Source of the DNA: Hydractinia symbiolongicarpus
Taxonomy: Eukaryota; Cnidaria; Hydrozoa; Anthoathecata; Hydractiniidae
Reading direction: 5' to 3'
Length of the DNA: 64,000 nt
NCBI RefSeq assembly: GCF_029227915.1
Contig: NC_079875.1
Span: 30,817,501 to 30,881,500 of the forward strand
A program made the translations under genes and the position numbers. Shown here piece by piece: positions 38,865 to 50,128 of the stretch (positions are counted from its first letter, which is position 1; each line of letters starts with the position of its first letter). The notes under the pieces were generated by a model. The model made no database searches and was not told the origin of the DNA. It worked only from the letters and a program-made list of their open reading frames with translations.

Positions 38865-39317
38865 CTATATAGCGCAATTTTCCAGCTTCTGACATGATAG
38901 TGGGGGCACCCCGTGTAATATAAAGATTAAATGGTACGCCACTCCACTGAGTTGATATAAAAAAAATTGGCCTGGTCGAAAGGCGGTTTTCAAGTTCGAC
39001 TTTGAGGGTTTTTCTTGTTCAGATTTTCTATTAAAGGGTTGTAACGATTCCTTTACTTTAGATATTCGGTCTTTTACCATGTTGTTGAGCTTCTTATCGC
39101 CAAGCAACGGCAAGTTTTCCTCAATTGTCTCGGATAACTCTGACAAGGCTACGTTAGGTCGGTTCAGCCATTCGCATGTGAATGACTTTAACTTTTTGCG
39201 AAAATCATCATCCGAACCTGTTTCTTCTTTGGTTGCAGGACCATAACCACGTATAAAATCCTTAGCGAATTGGTCTAAGAAATTGACAGCTGTTTTTGTA
39301 GTTTTTTTGTTAGACAT
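38865..39317 (-). CDS. Unnamed-family protein (Met-Ser-Asn-Lys-Lys start), copy 1
   Basis: A 150-codon minus-strand ORF. Its 5' UTR holds a 96-bp intron (39320-39415) with GTGAG donor and TTAG acceptor, followed by AAATG start context. Upstream exon sequence continues from 39416 to about 39470. Residues 1-115 match the plus-strand ORF at 57118-57456; the last ~35 residues have no counterpart and may be read-through. The protein is hydrophilic and mostly helical by composition, with a Lys-rich start, TKEETGSDDDFRKKL, a CEWLNRPNVALSEL segment and a basic C-terminal region. I do not recognise it. The matching intron in both copies indicates DNA-level duplication, not retrocopying. Confidence 0.5.
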   Translation of the reverse strand: MSNKKTTKTAVNFLDQFAKDFIRGYGPATKEETGSDDDFRKKLKSFTCEWLNRPNVALSELSETIEENLPLLGDKKLNNMVKDRISKVKESLQPFNRKSEQEKPSKSNLKTAFRPGQFFLYQLSGVAYHLIFILHGVPPLSCQKLENCAI

Positions 39318-39928
39318 TTCTAAATTAAGGAAAACATGAGGATAATGGAAAGATAAAAATAATCCTTTTAAGTAATTAAATATTGAAGAGTAAAGTGTAA
39401 CATTAAAATACTCACCGGTGTAGAATATGAAGCACTGTCAGTTTCGACGGCTAAATGTGGAATGAAAATTAACTAAAACCAAGAGACGAACGTGCATGTT
39501 CTAATCTTTGCATCGAATACACATAATTAAATTGGCGTGGTTATTGTTGAAAAGCTTCGGAAATCACAGAACATCAAGGATGAACGAGGTTAACATCCGT
39601 AAAATTTATAGGTGGAAAATGTTCAAGCGCTTAAGCTATATAAAGTCAATGCCTTAATTAACATTTATGCTTAGTAGGACACAAGTTCGGCCAAAAAAAC
39701 ATCAGCTACAATCACACAAATGAAATATAAAAACCAAAATTATTTTCGGCTTCTAAACATTCTTTCATACTTGACATATTAAAAGTAACCATATTAAAAT
39801 ATTAAAAGTAACAAGCAGTTTCCGGCCATCTTCGCTTTTCTCCAGGGTTTCTTTTATGCGTACGCGATTGATTGGACCAACGGCAATTATGTTTTTGCAA
39901 AACACTTTTAATACCCTCGCATTATCTT

Positions 39929-41611
39929 TTAAAAACAGCTTTTCGTTGTTCGTCGTAGCGTTAGAAGAGGGCGGAATGAAATCATCGTCATTTTTTCCGC
40001 CAAGGTTTCTTTTGGTATCTCTCCCAAAGTTTGATTGAATGATCGAACTTTATCATATATTTTACGATTTGGAATTCCACACAACAAATTAACATAACTT
40101 TCTTTTTCCACGACTAGTTTCAAAGACACAAACACTTTCTTAATTTCCGCGTTAAAAACTTGTTCAACTTCTTTAATTTCATCAGCGGACCATTTCCGTC
40201 TTTGGATTCCGGATGAACAGCTTTGTATCTTAATAAATTTCCGACACATTTCGTCCCTCTTGCTGTGCTTAACTTTCTCCGACGAACATCGTAAATTTTT
40301 TTTGTGTTTTCTCTGAATGCAGGAGTAAATCAGCCACGTCTTTCGACCCCTGAGTGTGATGCTCTAGGACCGCTGTTGAAGCTGATATTTTCTAAATATT
40401 GTGCATGTCAAGTTCCGAGCAGGCTTGTCGCCGCCGTAAACTTCAGATTTTTGCCAAGAAGCATTAATTATCCACAAAAATTTTCACGTAATCGTAAATA
40501 TGGCGCTGAAGATAAAATTTAGCTCCTTCCCAGCAGCCATTGTTAAACTCTTGCAGAGTCAAATTAGAACAAGCGCCAGATCTTTGTGTGTTCTGTAAAC
40601 ATATCTGCATGAGCAGATACTCACGCATGCAGCAATAATCTGTCTGACTCAACTGTGGACATGTTGCGGATCCATATTCACCAAATAATTTAATGGCATT
40701 GCGAGCATTTTTCGACGACTTTTTTGTTCCGGAGTCAGAAGCACTTCCATTTTTTCTTCACATCTAAGCGCCTCATGCTCTTTGTCCGCCGGATTGTAAG
40801 ATTTTCACTAATTTGAAATTCGAACCTGGTATTAAAACAAAAAAATATGTAGAAAAGACAAACGCAGTACATGGTTTTAAAATATAATAACCGAAAGAAA
40901 CTGCGACAATATGATAACTCAAATCCTTTTAAATATTTCGAAGTTTATAGGCAAGCCTTATTTTAGCCACATATTATACTGTTTTACTCTTCCGTACAAA
41001 AAAGACAAAATACCTTCATCCGGACAATGTCGTTGGCTGTGTAATTTCGTCATTGATAAGGAAATCATAAAAGTGCATTAACAAGAACAAATACTTCTTC
41101 ACTCTCAGTGGTGCATACGATTGTTTTTCGCAGTAATTGGCATGAAATTCATTTCTAATGATGTTCCGGTCCAACAGGTCTGTCAAGTTATCTGTTGTCA
41201 TAGCTTTCATGATATTTCGAATGTTTGAAACTGCACTAGATGCAGTACTGGCGTCCAATCTACCTCCATCAACTAACGTTAAAATTTTTCAAAGTTTTTT
41301 AAAACTATCGCTGTGGAGACTGTTCCACAATCTTGAGCTTCTTTTTCACTCAGGTTGTAAACACGACTTTCGGTTTTCGAATCTGCAACATAAACAGGTA
41401 CTTCTGGGTCCACTGTTTCACGGAAATCTGGAACGATGCATATACGCAAAAGGTACGATATTACGATAGAAAAGAGCGCTGTCTGATCGTTTCGGGCCAT
41501 CATCATCTTGTTACGAGGACTCTGATGTTCACGAAACAACGCGTGCCTGCTGTCGATTGGCGGCTCAAAGAAGGACAAACACGATGGTGGTGAGATCGAT
41601 GGAGCGCTCAA
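39929..41611 (-). pseudogene. Decayed tyrosine-recombinase-like / SANT-type gene
   Basis: Reading down the minus strand: (1) 41611-41016, a segment with a one-base frameshift near 41281 followed by LDASTASSAVSNIRNI and YAPLRVKKYLFLLMHFYDF, resembling the core-binding helices of tyrosine recombinases; it ends at a plausible donor (GATGAAG|GTATTT). (2) About 40825-40464, after an acceptor (AATACCAG|GTTC), containing DYCCMREYLLMQICLQN and then QRSGACSNLTLQEF, the equivalent of the first catalytic-Arg region. (3) 40249-39929, with RRKWSADEIKEVEQVF, a Myb/SANT-like segment that often ends this family. The His/Arg/Tyr catalytic end is not found here. I know this domain order from TE-derived genes in cnidarians and fish; the assignment is by recognition, not search. 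Confidence 0.5.
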
Positions 41612-41639
41612 TCAAGATATGGAAGTAGTAAAGGGGGTA

Positions 41640-43970
41640 CAAAGCCTATTTCTATTAGACAAAAAATGAATGGATACATTTTTATATAAATATTCATACG
41701 GATTTTGTTTTTTAAAATTCTTTCGAAAAGTTTATAAATTGGTCATTTTTCTATTGAAAGTCTTCTTTTTTATTTAAAGTACTGAATTATGTCTGGTCTT
41801 TTTAATTAACATAACACTCTATTGTAAGTCTTGTTTTTTTCATTAAAGTACTGAAGATGTGTGGTTTATCTACATTTTTGCATAATCATCCACAATAGGT
41901 GTTTGAAACCTTCTATAAAAACTTGATATTGTTATTTAAAATTAAATAACTATTTGAGGAAACATGACCACGTCAAGATAACAAGAACATTTTTGTTACC
42001 TATTATGTAGTTTTATTTTTTCTATTTGATCATCATGTTATGTTGAAAAGAGCAAAAGTGGAAATTGTCCACATGAGAAAATATCTTATGAATATATTTA
42101 CTTTGATGTATACATTGTTATATGTTTTCCAAATTTAGTTATGCTATTCATAGTATGCCTAATCACCCTTTTTAGCCTTGGTAAAAATGAAATAAGGTAC
42201 TAATTAAGTTGAATATCGATTACGAATGAAAATAATTCGATCAAAAACACAAACGGTATAACTATTTTTATTGGGGGTGGTTAAATTTTAAATTTACCAA
42301 TTTTTTTACAAATGGGGTTATAAGGTTATCTCAAATTGTATACCAGATATAATGTTATATTAGTTTGACGCAGCTTTCTTCATTTAGACTTAAAATAATG
42401 TGAAAATATCATAACTGGATTAACAAAAAGGCTTAAGTTAAAGAGCTGAAGTTTTTGTGAAAAGTAAGTGTAACGTCATTTAGATAATGAGACTAATTTG
42501 GGTAATATACTAATATGACTGTATAATACTTAAAATATTTAGGTGTCAACCATTACAAAAGATGCTTCATACCTTTCCGGAAAAAAACCCACCTTACAGG
42601 TACCCACCTTGAAATAATTTTATGCATGTAGTGGCAGATATGTTGTACAAAGAATAATTCCCACATTGTTGTTAACTTGTACGCAAGAGAATGCTAATCT
42701 GTTAAGAGTATTTCATGTGGACTTAGGTCAATACGTAAAACACAAATATGGCTATCAGAGGAATTCTCTTCTCCTTTAAGTTTAGAGGTACTTTTGTGCT
42801 GTATAAATTTAATAGTACGTTAGTATAAGCAAAAAGCATATACAACATTCTTTTGAGATTCGACCTACAACAGACCTACAACAGTAGTACAGAGAATAAA
42901 GAAAACAGCGATTACTTCGTGTTTATTCTGATTTGATAGATTCGGAGGAGTCGATATATAGGCAAGAAATAGTTTTGTGGATTATGTGTGACTAATATTG
43001 TCAATAACAAGAAAATTAGGATATGTTTACACAGAGAAATACATTGAATGTGCGGTTTGGCCCTTACTGTATTTGAAGATAGAATGGTGTGAAAGTGCAA
43101 TAGAAGTAAATTTATGAAGCAATTGTTATCGACTATCCAAACAATCTTCTTTTGACAATTTTAGACAGTGGCACACAAAAATCGGCGAAAATATTGCAAT
43201 ATAATTTTGACAGATGGATATTTCGAACAATTTCAGGTTTGTATAGTTGCCTGTGTAACATTAAATTTCCGTATGTACCTAAATTAATTTTTGACAACAT
43301 AAAACAAATTCGGTGTAGGTGCTGTAAATGTTATGACTTAAACCCAGCAAAATCGTTGAAAAATAAATGGTTTGTGTCTTCGCATTGGCAAATTCGGTAT
43401 GAGTATTTTGATTGATGCTGTTAATCAATTTGGTTATCCCAGTTTGTTCATCACAATCAGTCCTTACGAATGGACTTTTCCTCAAGTATTTACACAAAGA
43501 TATACACTATTGTAAAAAATAAAGATGATTTGCAGTTTTTTCTACTGCTATTTCTGTAAAATGTGTTCTTTAGATGAAAGTTAGAGAGGCTTGCCATATA
43601 TTCAAATAATGTTCTCAGTAATGGTGTTGTATTAAGGACGGATCGCAGACACGTGTTCCACAATGAAAACAGAATAATGTTTAGAAAACCAACTGATGAG
43701 TAATTAAGGTTTTTTTATTTTGTAAAGAATATCATGTTAACAATCCACAAACCTAAAAGGTTTAATCTTTGTATTGAAAATAATGAATCATCACTTAGTA
43801 GTGAAGAAGAAGTTGATCATGATGAACAACTTTTATGTAGAGAAACAAATCCAATGACAAAAAAAATGAAGCAAAAATTGTTGTGTTGCAAGGTAATGCG
43901 CGAACAGGTAAATATAAAGAAGATTGTTAGTTAAATTTTAGGCACGTTTTCCTTTTTTTAGCATGGTTGC
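41640..43970. other. AT-rich region with no convincing gene
   Basis: Contains an imperfect direct repeat (see next entry) and short ORFs only. The two longest plausible ones are 43152-43415 (+), with a CRCCKC motif, and 43734-43934 (+), acidic (SSLSSEEEVDHDE). Neither has a recognised domain or clear splice context, so I do not call them genes. Confidence 0.5.
41745..41870. repeat. Imperfect tandem duplication, ~70-bp period
   Basis: TTGAAAGTCTTCTTTTTTATTTAAAGTACTGAA is followed about 70 bp later by TTGTAAGTCTTG, then ATTAAAGTACTGAAGA and a matching TCTGGT/TGTGGT. This is a small local duplication of non-coding DNA. Confidence 0.6.
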
Positions 43971-43974
43971 ACTA

Positions 43975-44690
43975 AAGTCTCTTGTCTACAGGGACGGTGA
44001 TTGTCAAAACTGGGATTCGGCTCCCAGAAGTAGGTGCTGAATACACTTTTTTGCTTCTTACAAGCACGAGTACTGTCCAACTTGGACCTAAAAGCATTTT
44101 TTACACAAGAAAGAGCGAACAACATAAATGAACTGGTTACAGATTGAACAAATATAGAAAAAATGTATATGTCAAAAATATATTAAAATAAAAAACTCTC
44201 CTGTGCGCCAGAACGTGCGACTCTGGCAGTAGCTTTACACGCGTTAATGGGCCCTACACTCAGCCCTACACAGATCATTGCTGCAATGGACCAGCCTAAC
44301 AACAGGACCAGATTATTGTAATTGAGGTTTTATGCTACAAAGGTCAAAAAATTAGCGCAAATAGAAAAAAAAATATAACCCCATTTGGCTCTTTAAAAGG
44401 AACTCGGGTAAGCAGGATCGTCAATCCAGTAGGCCAAGTGAGCGAATTTGGTCTCCCCCTACTGGACTGGGGTAACAACTCCAGATGGATGGTAAACACC
44501 AAAGACAAGACAAAACGTCAAGCCCCCTTGCTATTCTTCTTACATGGTCTCAAGAAAGAGAAAGGAGTGAGGAAACTCCACTTTCTCGGTGGGTTGACCA
44601 ATCAATGGTCAGTCGGGGTAAATTGCAACCGCTAGAAAAACTTTCTTCACCGATCCACTTTGTTGCAGAAAAGAACTTCTACTAAAGAAC
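43975..44690 (+). repeat. Unclassified dispersed repeat, copy 1 (fullest)
   Basis: Landmarks in order: CTTGTCTACAGGGACGGTG, GGCTCCCAGAAG, GCTTCTTACAAGCACGAGTACTG, CTGTGCGCCAGAACG, CTCAGCCCTACACAGAT, AACAACAGGACCAG, ACCCCATTTGGCTC and AGCAGGATCGTCAATCC. The same landmarks, in the same order and strand, recur in pieces at 51.3-51.8, 52.3-52.9 and 61.4-61.6 kb. No coding capacity. It may be a SINE-like or non-autonomous element; the ends are not defined. Confidence 0.6.
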
Positions 44691-44849
44691 AGTATGTAAG
44701 CTGAGCGATTGTTAAGTTGCGATGAATCCACCGCAGTAATGGCACGATCGTCACACTTAAGCCATTAAAAGCATTGCAGCTACCAATTTTATTACTGCTA
44801 TGAAAGCTTATGCTGAAAAATAAAATTGCTGAGTATATATTTTTTAACT

Positions 44850-45240
44850 GAATCTGATAACGACAGGAGGTTTCCTGATTTTCTTTAAACTGAAGTCGCT
44901 ATAAAGCTTTTTTTAAAAATGGTGTTATATATACCTATACTTATGTGTGACACAGTCTACCTGTAGTAGGCGCTTAGTCCGGTGGTAACAACGGGCTGTT
45001 TCCTGTATTTCTGTTTAACCGAAGTTGTGATAACGTTTTTTACAGAAAAAAAGTACACATTGTTTACCTATACTAAGCGCTCAGCTTAACATTTTTTTGA
45101 ACTTTTCCCGGGAACATTCCCTGAAAAACAAAAGGTTGGCCAGCTGCTTTCGCTATAACGGGGTAACATTGAATTGTAATCTGTGCTTTTGTTTTACCTA
45201 AGTTGTCGAAAGTTATTTTTTAAATAGTATATTACACCGG
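44850..45240 (+). repeat. Three diverged direct repeats upstream of the LINE
   Basis: Three related stretches begin near 44862, 44986 and 45157. Each has a CTGT/TGATTTTCTTTAAAC-type tract, then GAAGTYGYGATAA-like sequence and a T-rich run. Spacing is about 125-170 bp. They could be part of a LINE 5' region or an older repeat; no gene is visible here. Confidence 0.35.
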
Positions 45241-45336
45241 AAACACCGTAAAGTTTTGTGCACTTCACTTCATTTTCTACACACTATATGGCTGTACTAA
45301 AGCACTTATCTGGTGTTTAACACTGGTTAACACCCT

Positions 45337-47554
45337 TTATTTAACACTCTTTTGGCCCTTTTGAGACATGAGTTCTCTTTTATTGGTATTACTGAAACCC
45401 GCTTTATCAAAGGCTCACCACCAACTTTCAATTACCATATAGAAGGTTACCAGTGCTTATCCACCCCCACTGAATCCTCAGCAGGAGGGAGCTTGTTGTA
45501 TATTTCTGACCAGTATAATTTCATTCCTCGTACAGACTTGGATGACATTATGTATCAATATAAATACTTGAAATCAAGTTTTGCAGAGATGATCTTGCCT
45601 AACACAACCAACTTAATTGTCGGTAGACATCCTTGTATGTCAACAAATTCCTTTAATCGTGATTTCTTAAAACCCTTGCTCAATAAAGTCAGCATTGAAA
45701 AGAAACAAATCCTTCTACTGGGGGATTTCAATAAAAATTTGTTAAAACTCAATGAAGATGCAGAACTCTCTGCCTTCATTGATATACTCGGCTCCCACCT
45801 TATACTTCCCCAGATCTTATTACCAATAGGAATAGCAGCGACTTCCAAGACATTAATTGATAATATTTTTTTCTCTGTCACTGGTCAACCATCAATCTCT
45901 GGTAACCTTATTCACATGATCTCTGATCACCTGCCTTAATTCTTTATATTACCTGACCAATTGACTAACAACTCAGAAAAAAATATTCAATACCAAAACT
46001 GGTCCAAATTTGACGAACATAATTTCATTTTAGATTACCTGGATATTCACTGGGGTGTTGAGTTTAATAGTCCTGGACCAATTGACCCAAACAGCTGTTT
46101 TGACATTTTTAATTCTAAAACTCAAAAGCTTGTTGACAGACACGTTCCCACAGGCCGGCTCACCAAAGGGCAAATCAACACCCAACAAAAACCATGGATT
46201 ACTTCTGCCATCATAAAATCCATGTCTAAACGTGATTTTTATTTTCGGAAATTCACTAAAGCCAAAGATCCAGATTCTAAATCAGAGTTCCGACAACTTT
46301 TCAAACGCTACCGAAACATGATTGTCAGCTTATGCAGACAAAGTAAAACAAACCATTATACCAAATACTTTAACCTTTTTTCAAATAACATGCACAAAAT
46401 GGGAGGGTGATCGTAGCATTATTTCTACGAAACCGTCGAAATCTAATATTCCTACCTCCATTCAGGTTGACGGTAAACTTGAGACAAACCAGATTGATAT
46501 TGCCAATAGTTTTAATGAATTTTTTACATCCATAGCAAATTCTATTAGGAACAAAATTCCACCTACATCCAAGAGGTACTCTGACTACCTGAAAAACCCA
46601 AACCCAGACTCAATTTTCTTATCACCTGTTACCCAAGAAGAAATCATCGGGATTATTGGCAACATCTCTCCAGGAAAATCTTCTGGACCAAACAGTATTC
46701 CAATCAAAATTCTAAGATTGTTGGAAAATGATATTTCCAAACCTATATCAATTTTGATCAATCTTTCGTTTGAATCTGGTATCTTTCCTAGATCTTTAAA
46801 AACATCCAGAGTGGTGCCTGTTTACAAAAACAAAGGTTCTTCTATAGATGTGTCAAATTACAGACCAATCTCATTATTGTCAAACATTGAGAAAATCTAT
46901 GAAAAGGTTATGTACAACAGAATCATAGGCTTTCTCAACAACCATGATATCCTATATCCCAAACAGTTTGGATTCAGAAAACAGCATTCAACATCACAGG
47001 CTGTGCTTACTATAGTTGAACGCATTAGACATTGCCTTGACAAAGGTGAGCTTGTCTGTGGAGTGTTTGTCGACTTACAAAAAGCTTTTGATACTGTTGA
47101 CCACAAAATCCTTCTATCCAAGCTAAATGACTATGGTATTCGGGGAAAAGCAAATGATTGGTTCAGGTCTTATTTAACTGGTCGTCTCCAGTATGTCTCA
47201 ATCGGTGAATTCAAATCTCAACTTAAAGCCATTCTACATGGTGTGCCTCAAGGCTCTGTTCTTGGTCCGCTGCTGTTCTTGTTGTATATTAATGATCTGC
47301 ATAATTGTATCAAATCGTCAGAGACCTATCATTTTGCTGACGACACTCATCTGCTGAAATTCTCAAAATCACTAGAATCCCTTTGTAGAGGGATGAATGC
47401 TGATCTTAAACGCCTTGTGTGTTGGCTTAACGCCAACAAAATATCACTAAACTCCAGCAAAACAGAGTTTCTTGTATTTAGATCCCAAACCACTAGGAAA
47501 TACTTTAAAACACTATTACCAGGTGAATACTCTATCACTATTCGATCGATTTAA
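45337..47554 (+). mobile_element. Truncated CR1/Jockey-group LINE, ORF2 (APE endonuclease + reverse transcriptase)
   Basis: The first frame (to 45939) is an apurinic-type endonuclease: FIGITETRF near its start, ILLLGDFNKN in the middle and a final SDH, the usual catalytic triad region. It starts mid-domain, so the 5' end is lost. One in-frame TAA (45937-45939) interrupts it right after SDHLP; the same frame then continues to about 46410. A frameshift near 46400 moves into the 46322-47554 frame, which holds the reverse transcriptase: PGKSSGPNSIP, NYRPISLLS, GVFVDLQKAFDTVDH, HGVPQGSVLGPLLFLLYIND and the catalytic HFADDTHLL. It stops in the thumb region at 47554, so the C-terminus and 3' UTR are missing. 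It is dead, but the lesions are few, so the insertion is fairly young. Confidence 0.85.
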
Positions 47555-47660
47555 AATTGCAAAGAAAATTGTAGACACAGTATATTTATGCACAAGTACT
47601 AAGTAATACACTGTGATTTGAAAGCAGATACAAGTTAAATCATTGATTTCGGTTTGACAG

Positions 47661-48020
47661 ATGGTACTGAATAACGTCAGCTATGTTGTCACGGAAGAAA
47701 AGGGTGCAGTTCTGCAGAAAATGAAATTACACCCTCGTGTTGCTCCAGAAGTTCATTGCAAGTTTCCATGCTCGTACCGCACTGACAATTTCGGGATTGG
47801 TTATTGCTTAGGAATTTTTTTTAAGAAAACTGTTGTATTCAATATAGATTATGACCTCGTTCACCAATCAATGATGTTTTATACCATTTGCATTTGGAAA
47901 AAGTTATTAAGTCCAATATTTTATAAATCTTTTAAAAAACTACGGCTTAATAGACTTCCATATAATAGAAGAAAGTATTTGTGGAAGAAACTTTTTTGCG
48001 GTGTTCTTATAAATTGTTAA
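47661..48020 (+). CDS. Hypothetical 119-codon ORF
   Basis: An ATG directly after TTTGACAG opens 119 codons. The first ~60 residues are balanced (KLHPRVAPEVHCKFPC, then YRTDNFGIGYCLG); the rest is Lys/Leu/Phe-rich and looks like AT-rich read-through. No domain recognised. It could be an exon starting after an AG acceptor that ends near 47810, or chance. Confidence 0.2.
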   Translation: MVLNNVSYVVTEEKGAVLQKMKLHPRVAPEVHCKFPCSYRTDNFGIGYCLGIFFKKTVVFNIDYDLVHQSMMFYTICIWKKLLSPIFYKSFKKLRLNRLPYNRRKYLWKKLFCGVLINC

Positions 48021-49490
48021 GAAATTAAATTTGCTTAATATATTTAGTTCTTCTTTGCTAAAAGTTATTCTGAGCTCTCGTTTGCAATTTTTTCCACCGA
48101 AGACAGGAAACAATTCATTAGCGAAATTACTGGAAAAAACTTAACTTTTATTTTGTCTCTGCTTATTTTTCTCCGTAAATTTTCTGGTTTGTAGCTGAGA
48201 AAAATAATGATCAGCCTCCGTGGTAAATAAGCAAGTTCCATTAAAGCCTAAATTGGGCACTTACAACTCAATGGCAGGTCCGCGCAGGGACAGAATACAG
48301 GTAATAATATTATAGAGAGGCAAACTTGACCCTTCGAATTTCTTTACCACCCCCCCCCCTGGGTCCATGCACTTTTTAATTTTAGACCCTATACGGAAAA
48401 TCTTGATTGAAAACTAATCGTTAGCTCGTGGAAGAATCCACGGATTCGGTAATCCTTTAAATTCACTTGTCGCAACAAAGTGGGATCGCATTTCTTTGTG
48501 TTTCACTCATTCAGACAAAATACGAGTAAAATTTACAGGTTCGGGTCGTAATATTGGTCGTCTACATATCCCTGGAATTGTTATTTCGTGCATCCTTAGC
48601 ACGACGTTACGGTTGCCATTTTGAACATTTGTTCAGCTCACTTTTTCAACTTAGCAAATACGTCGATAGTCAGGAAAACCTGCCCAGTACTATCAAATCA
48701 CAGTAAATTATTTACAATATTTATGTACAAAAACTATTCAACAACGATTCAGTTTCTTTCTCTATTGTACACATCATCCCTGTACATCAGCCCGATGCAA
48801 TACAATGTGTCCATTTTTTAGATGAGCTTACAATATTTCTCCACAAAATATCCATTCGTCTCCTGTCTTGACAAGTTGCCAATTTATTAAACCAAACTCC
48901 CGTGATTTTTCGAACACCCACCTTCTTCATACGTAATAACCAAAAATGTTCATCCGAGTCTTTTTGTGTGTATACAGCAACTACAGATCAAGGATGTTGC
49001 ATGGCTTTTTGATTCCTATAAGGTAAATAACTTCAATTAGAGAATTTAAGTCATAGCATGACCTGTGCAAACTTCGATGCGAAATATCTGTCCGTAAAAA
49101 CTTATTTCTTCAAGGTGATCTTTTTAAAAATGTTTTGCATTACTTATTCAGTTGTTTGTATGGTTGCATCTTTGGGTTGATTGTTCTCAGAATTCTTAAG
49201 TCTCTAACACAATCTAATATCATTGAAGCCTGGTCAATTGCAAAGAATAAACGCAAAAACTTACACGTCAAGTTTGAAACGATCTCTTGCGCATCTTTTT
49301 TTGGTACATTTGGCACAACTACGTTTTTAAAATGTAAAAATTAGCGTCTTTGTTCTACACATGTAAACACAAGATGGTGTAAAATTTAACATAAATTCTT
49401 ACTTAAGCTAGAGTTTTGAGGAAGAACATCAGGTTCTGTATGTACCAGAGGTTCTAGAATTTAAGCAAATATATTTAAATACATGGCCAT
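48021..49490. other. Region with no convincing gene
   Basis: About 1.5 kb of AT-rich DNA with a short C homopolymer (about 48349-48358) and ORFs under 70 codons. A plus-strand ORF at 49135-49344 has no recognisable feature. Confidence 0.45.
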
Positions 49491-49510
49491 GTAGCAGAAG
49501 AAATTCTTGT

Positions 49511-49592
49511 AATATATTCACCTTGCATGATAATGATATTATCATTATCATCTGCATCTTCAATAATATCATCTTCGGATTGTAATTGATCT
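49511..49592 (-). other. Possible acidic internal exon
   Basis: On the minus strand an 82-bp open segment (SEDDIIEDADDNDN) is framed by a good acceptor (CATAATAG) and donor (AAG|GTGAAT). No neighbouring exon was found. The segment also contains a 21-bp near-palindrome (GATAATGATATTATCATTATC), so the acidic run may simply be a GAT/ATT-rich tract. Confidence 0.2.
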
Positions 49593-49629
49593 GAAGGTCC
49601 TATTATGAAATATTTTCAATTTAATTACA

Positions 49630-50128
49630 AGCTCGCTTTGGGGTGTGGCAGATTTTCTACCCGAAAGACTGCCTGGTCAGGATGACACCACCATATCCCA
49701 ACATGTTGCTAAATTAAAACAACAAAAAGAACCTGTTGGTAGACGAAATAATAAGTTTGGCAATGAAAAACACATTTCCTGAGCTGAGAAATGCACTACT
49801 AATACAACAAGTTGTCAGATATCTTGGACATATATATCCGTTATTGACAGAAGGAGATCAGGCGAGCTTATTTTTTGTGAATTTTTCTTTAATCATCTAA
49901 ATCTTGTTTTTAATAGACCTTTTTGTTATGTATAATGCTATTTTTTATATTATTCCCACGAAATGCTTCACATTTAGGTACTGCAAGAATTCAGAAGAGT
50001 TTCTGATTTTGATATAAAGGAAAAATTCTACGAAGCTTTGAAAGGATACAAACAAGTGCTGTGCTTCAAAAGACGTCAGTTCTGATGTTGAAGATTGCAG
50101 AACCGCAATCAGAACAAAGAAAAGAGTG
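49630..50128 (+). pseudogene. Two-exon fragment of a TE-associated gene family
   Basis: Exon-like segment 1 reads VADFLPERLPGQDD, then ISQHVAKLKQQKEPVGRR; after a frame change it reads MKNTFPELRNALL and VVRYLGHIYPLLTEGDQ. Segment 2 (from 49979) reads VLQEFRRVSDFDIKEKFYEAL and, after another frame change, SDVEDCRTAIRTKKR, ending at a consensus donor (AGT|GTAAGTT). The gap between them starts CAG|GCGAGC and ends CACATTTAG, so it would be a GC-AG intron unless the GT has mutated. The pattern (FLPER..., MKxTFxxRR, YPxLxEgdQ-V-x-EF) is one I associate with uncharacterised, often transposon-linked proteins in cnidarians and fish. Two frameshifts argue that it is dead. Confidence 0.4.

Noticed and set aside
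39856-41593. Plus-strand ORFs at 39856, 40304, 41158 and 41333
   Set aside because: They are antisense to the tyrosine-recombinase-like gene, whose minus-strand frames show family motifs and splice sites.
43734-43934. 66-codon acidic ORF as a gene
   Set aside because: No acceptor or conserved partner exon, and the acidic composition (SSEEEVDHDE) alone is not evidence.
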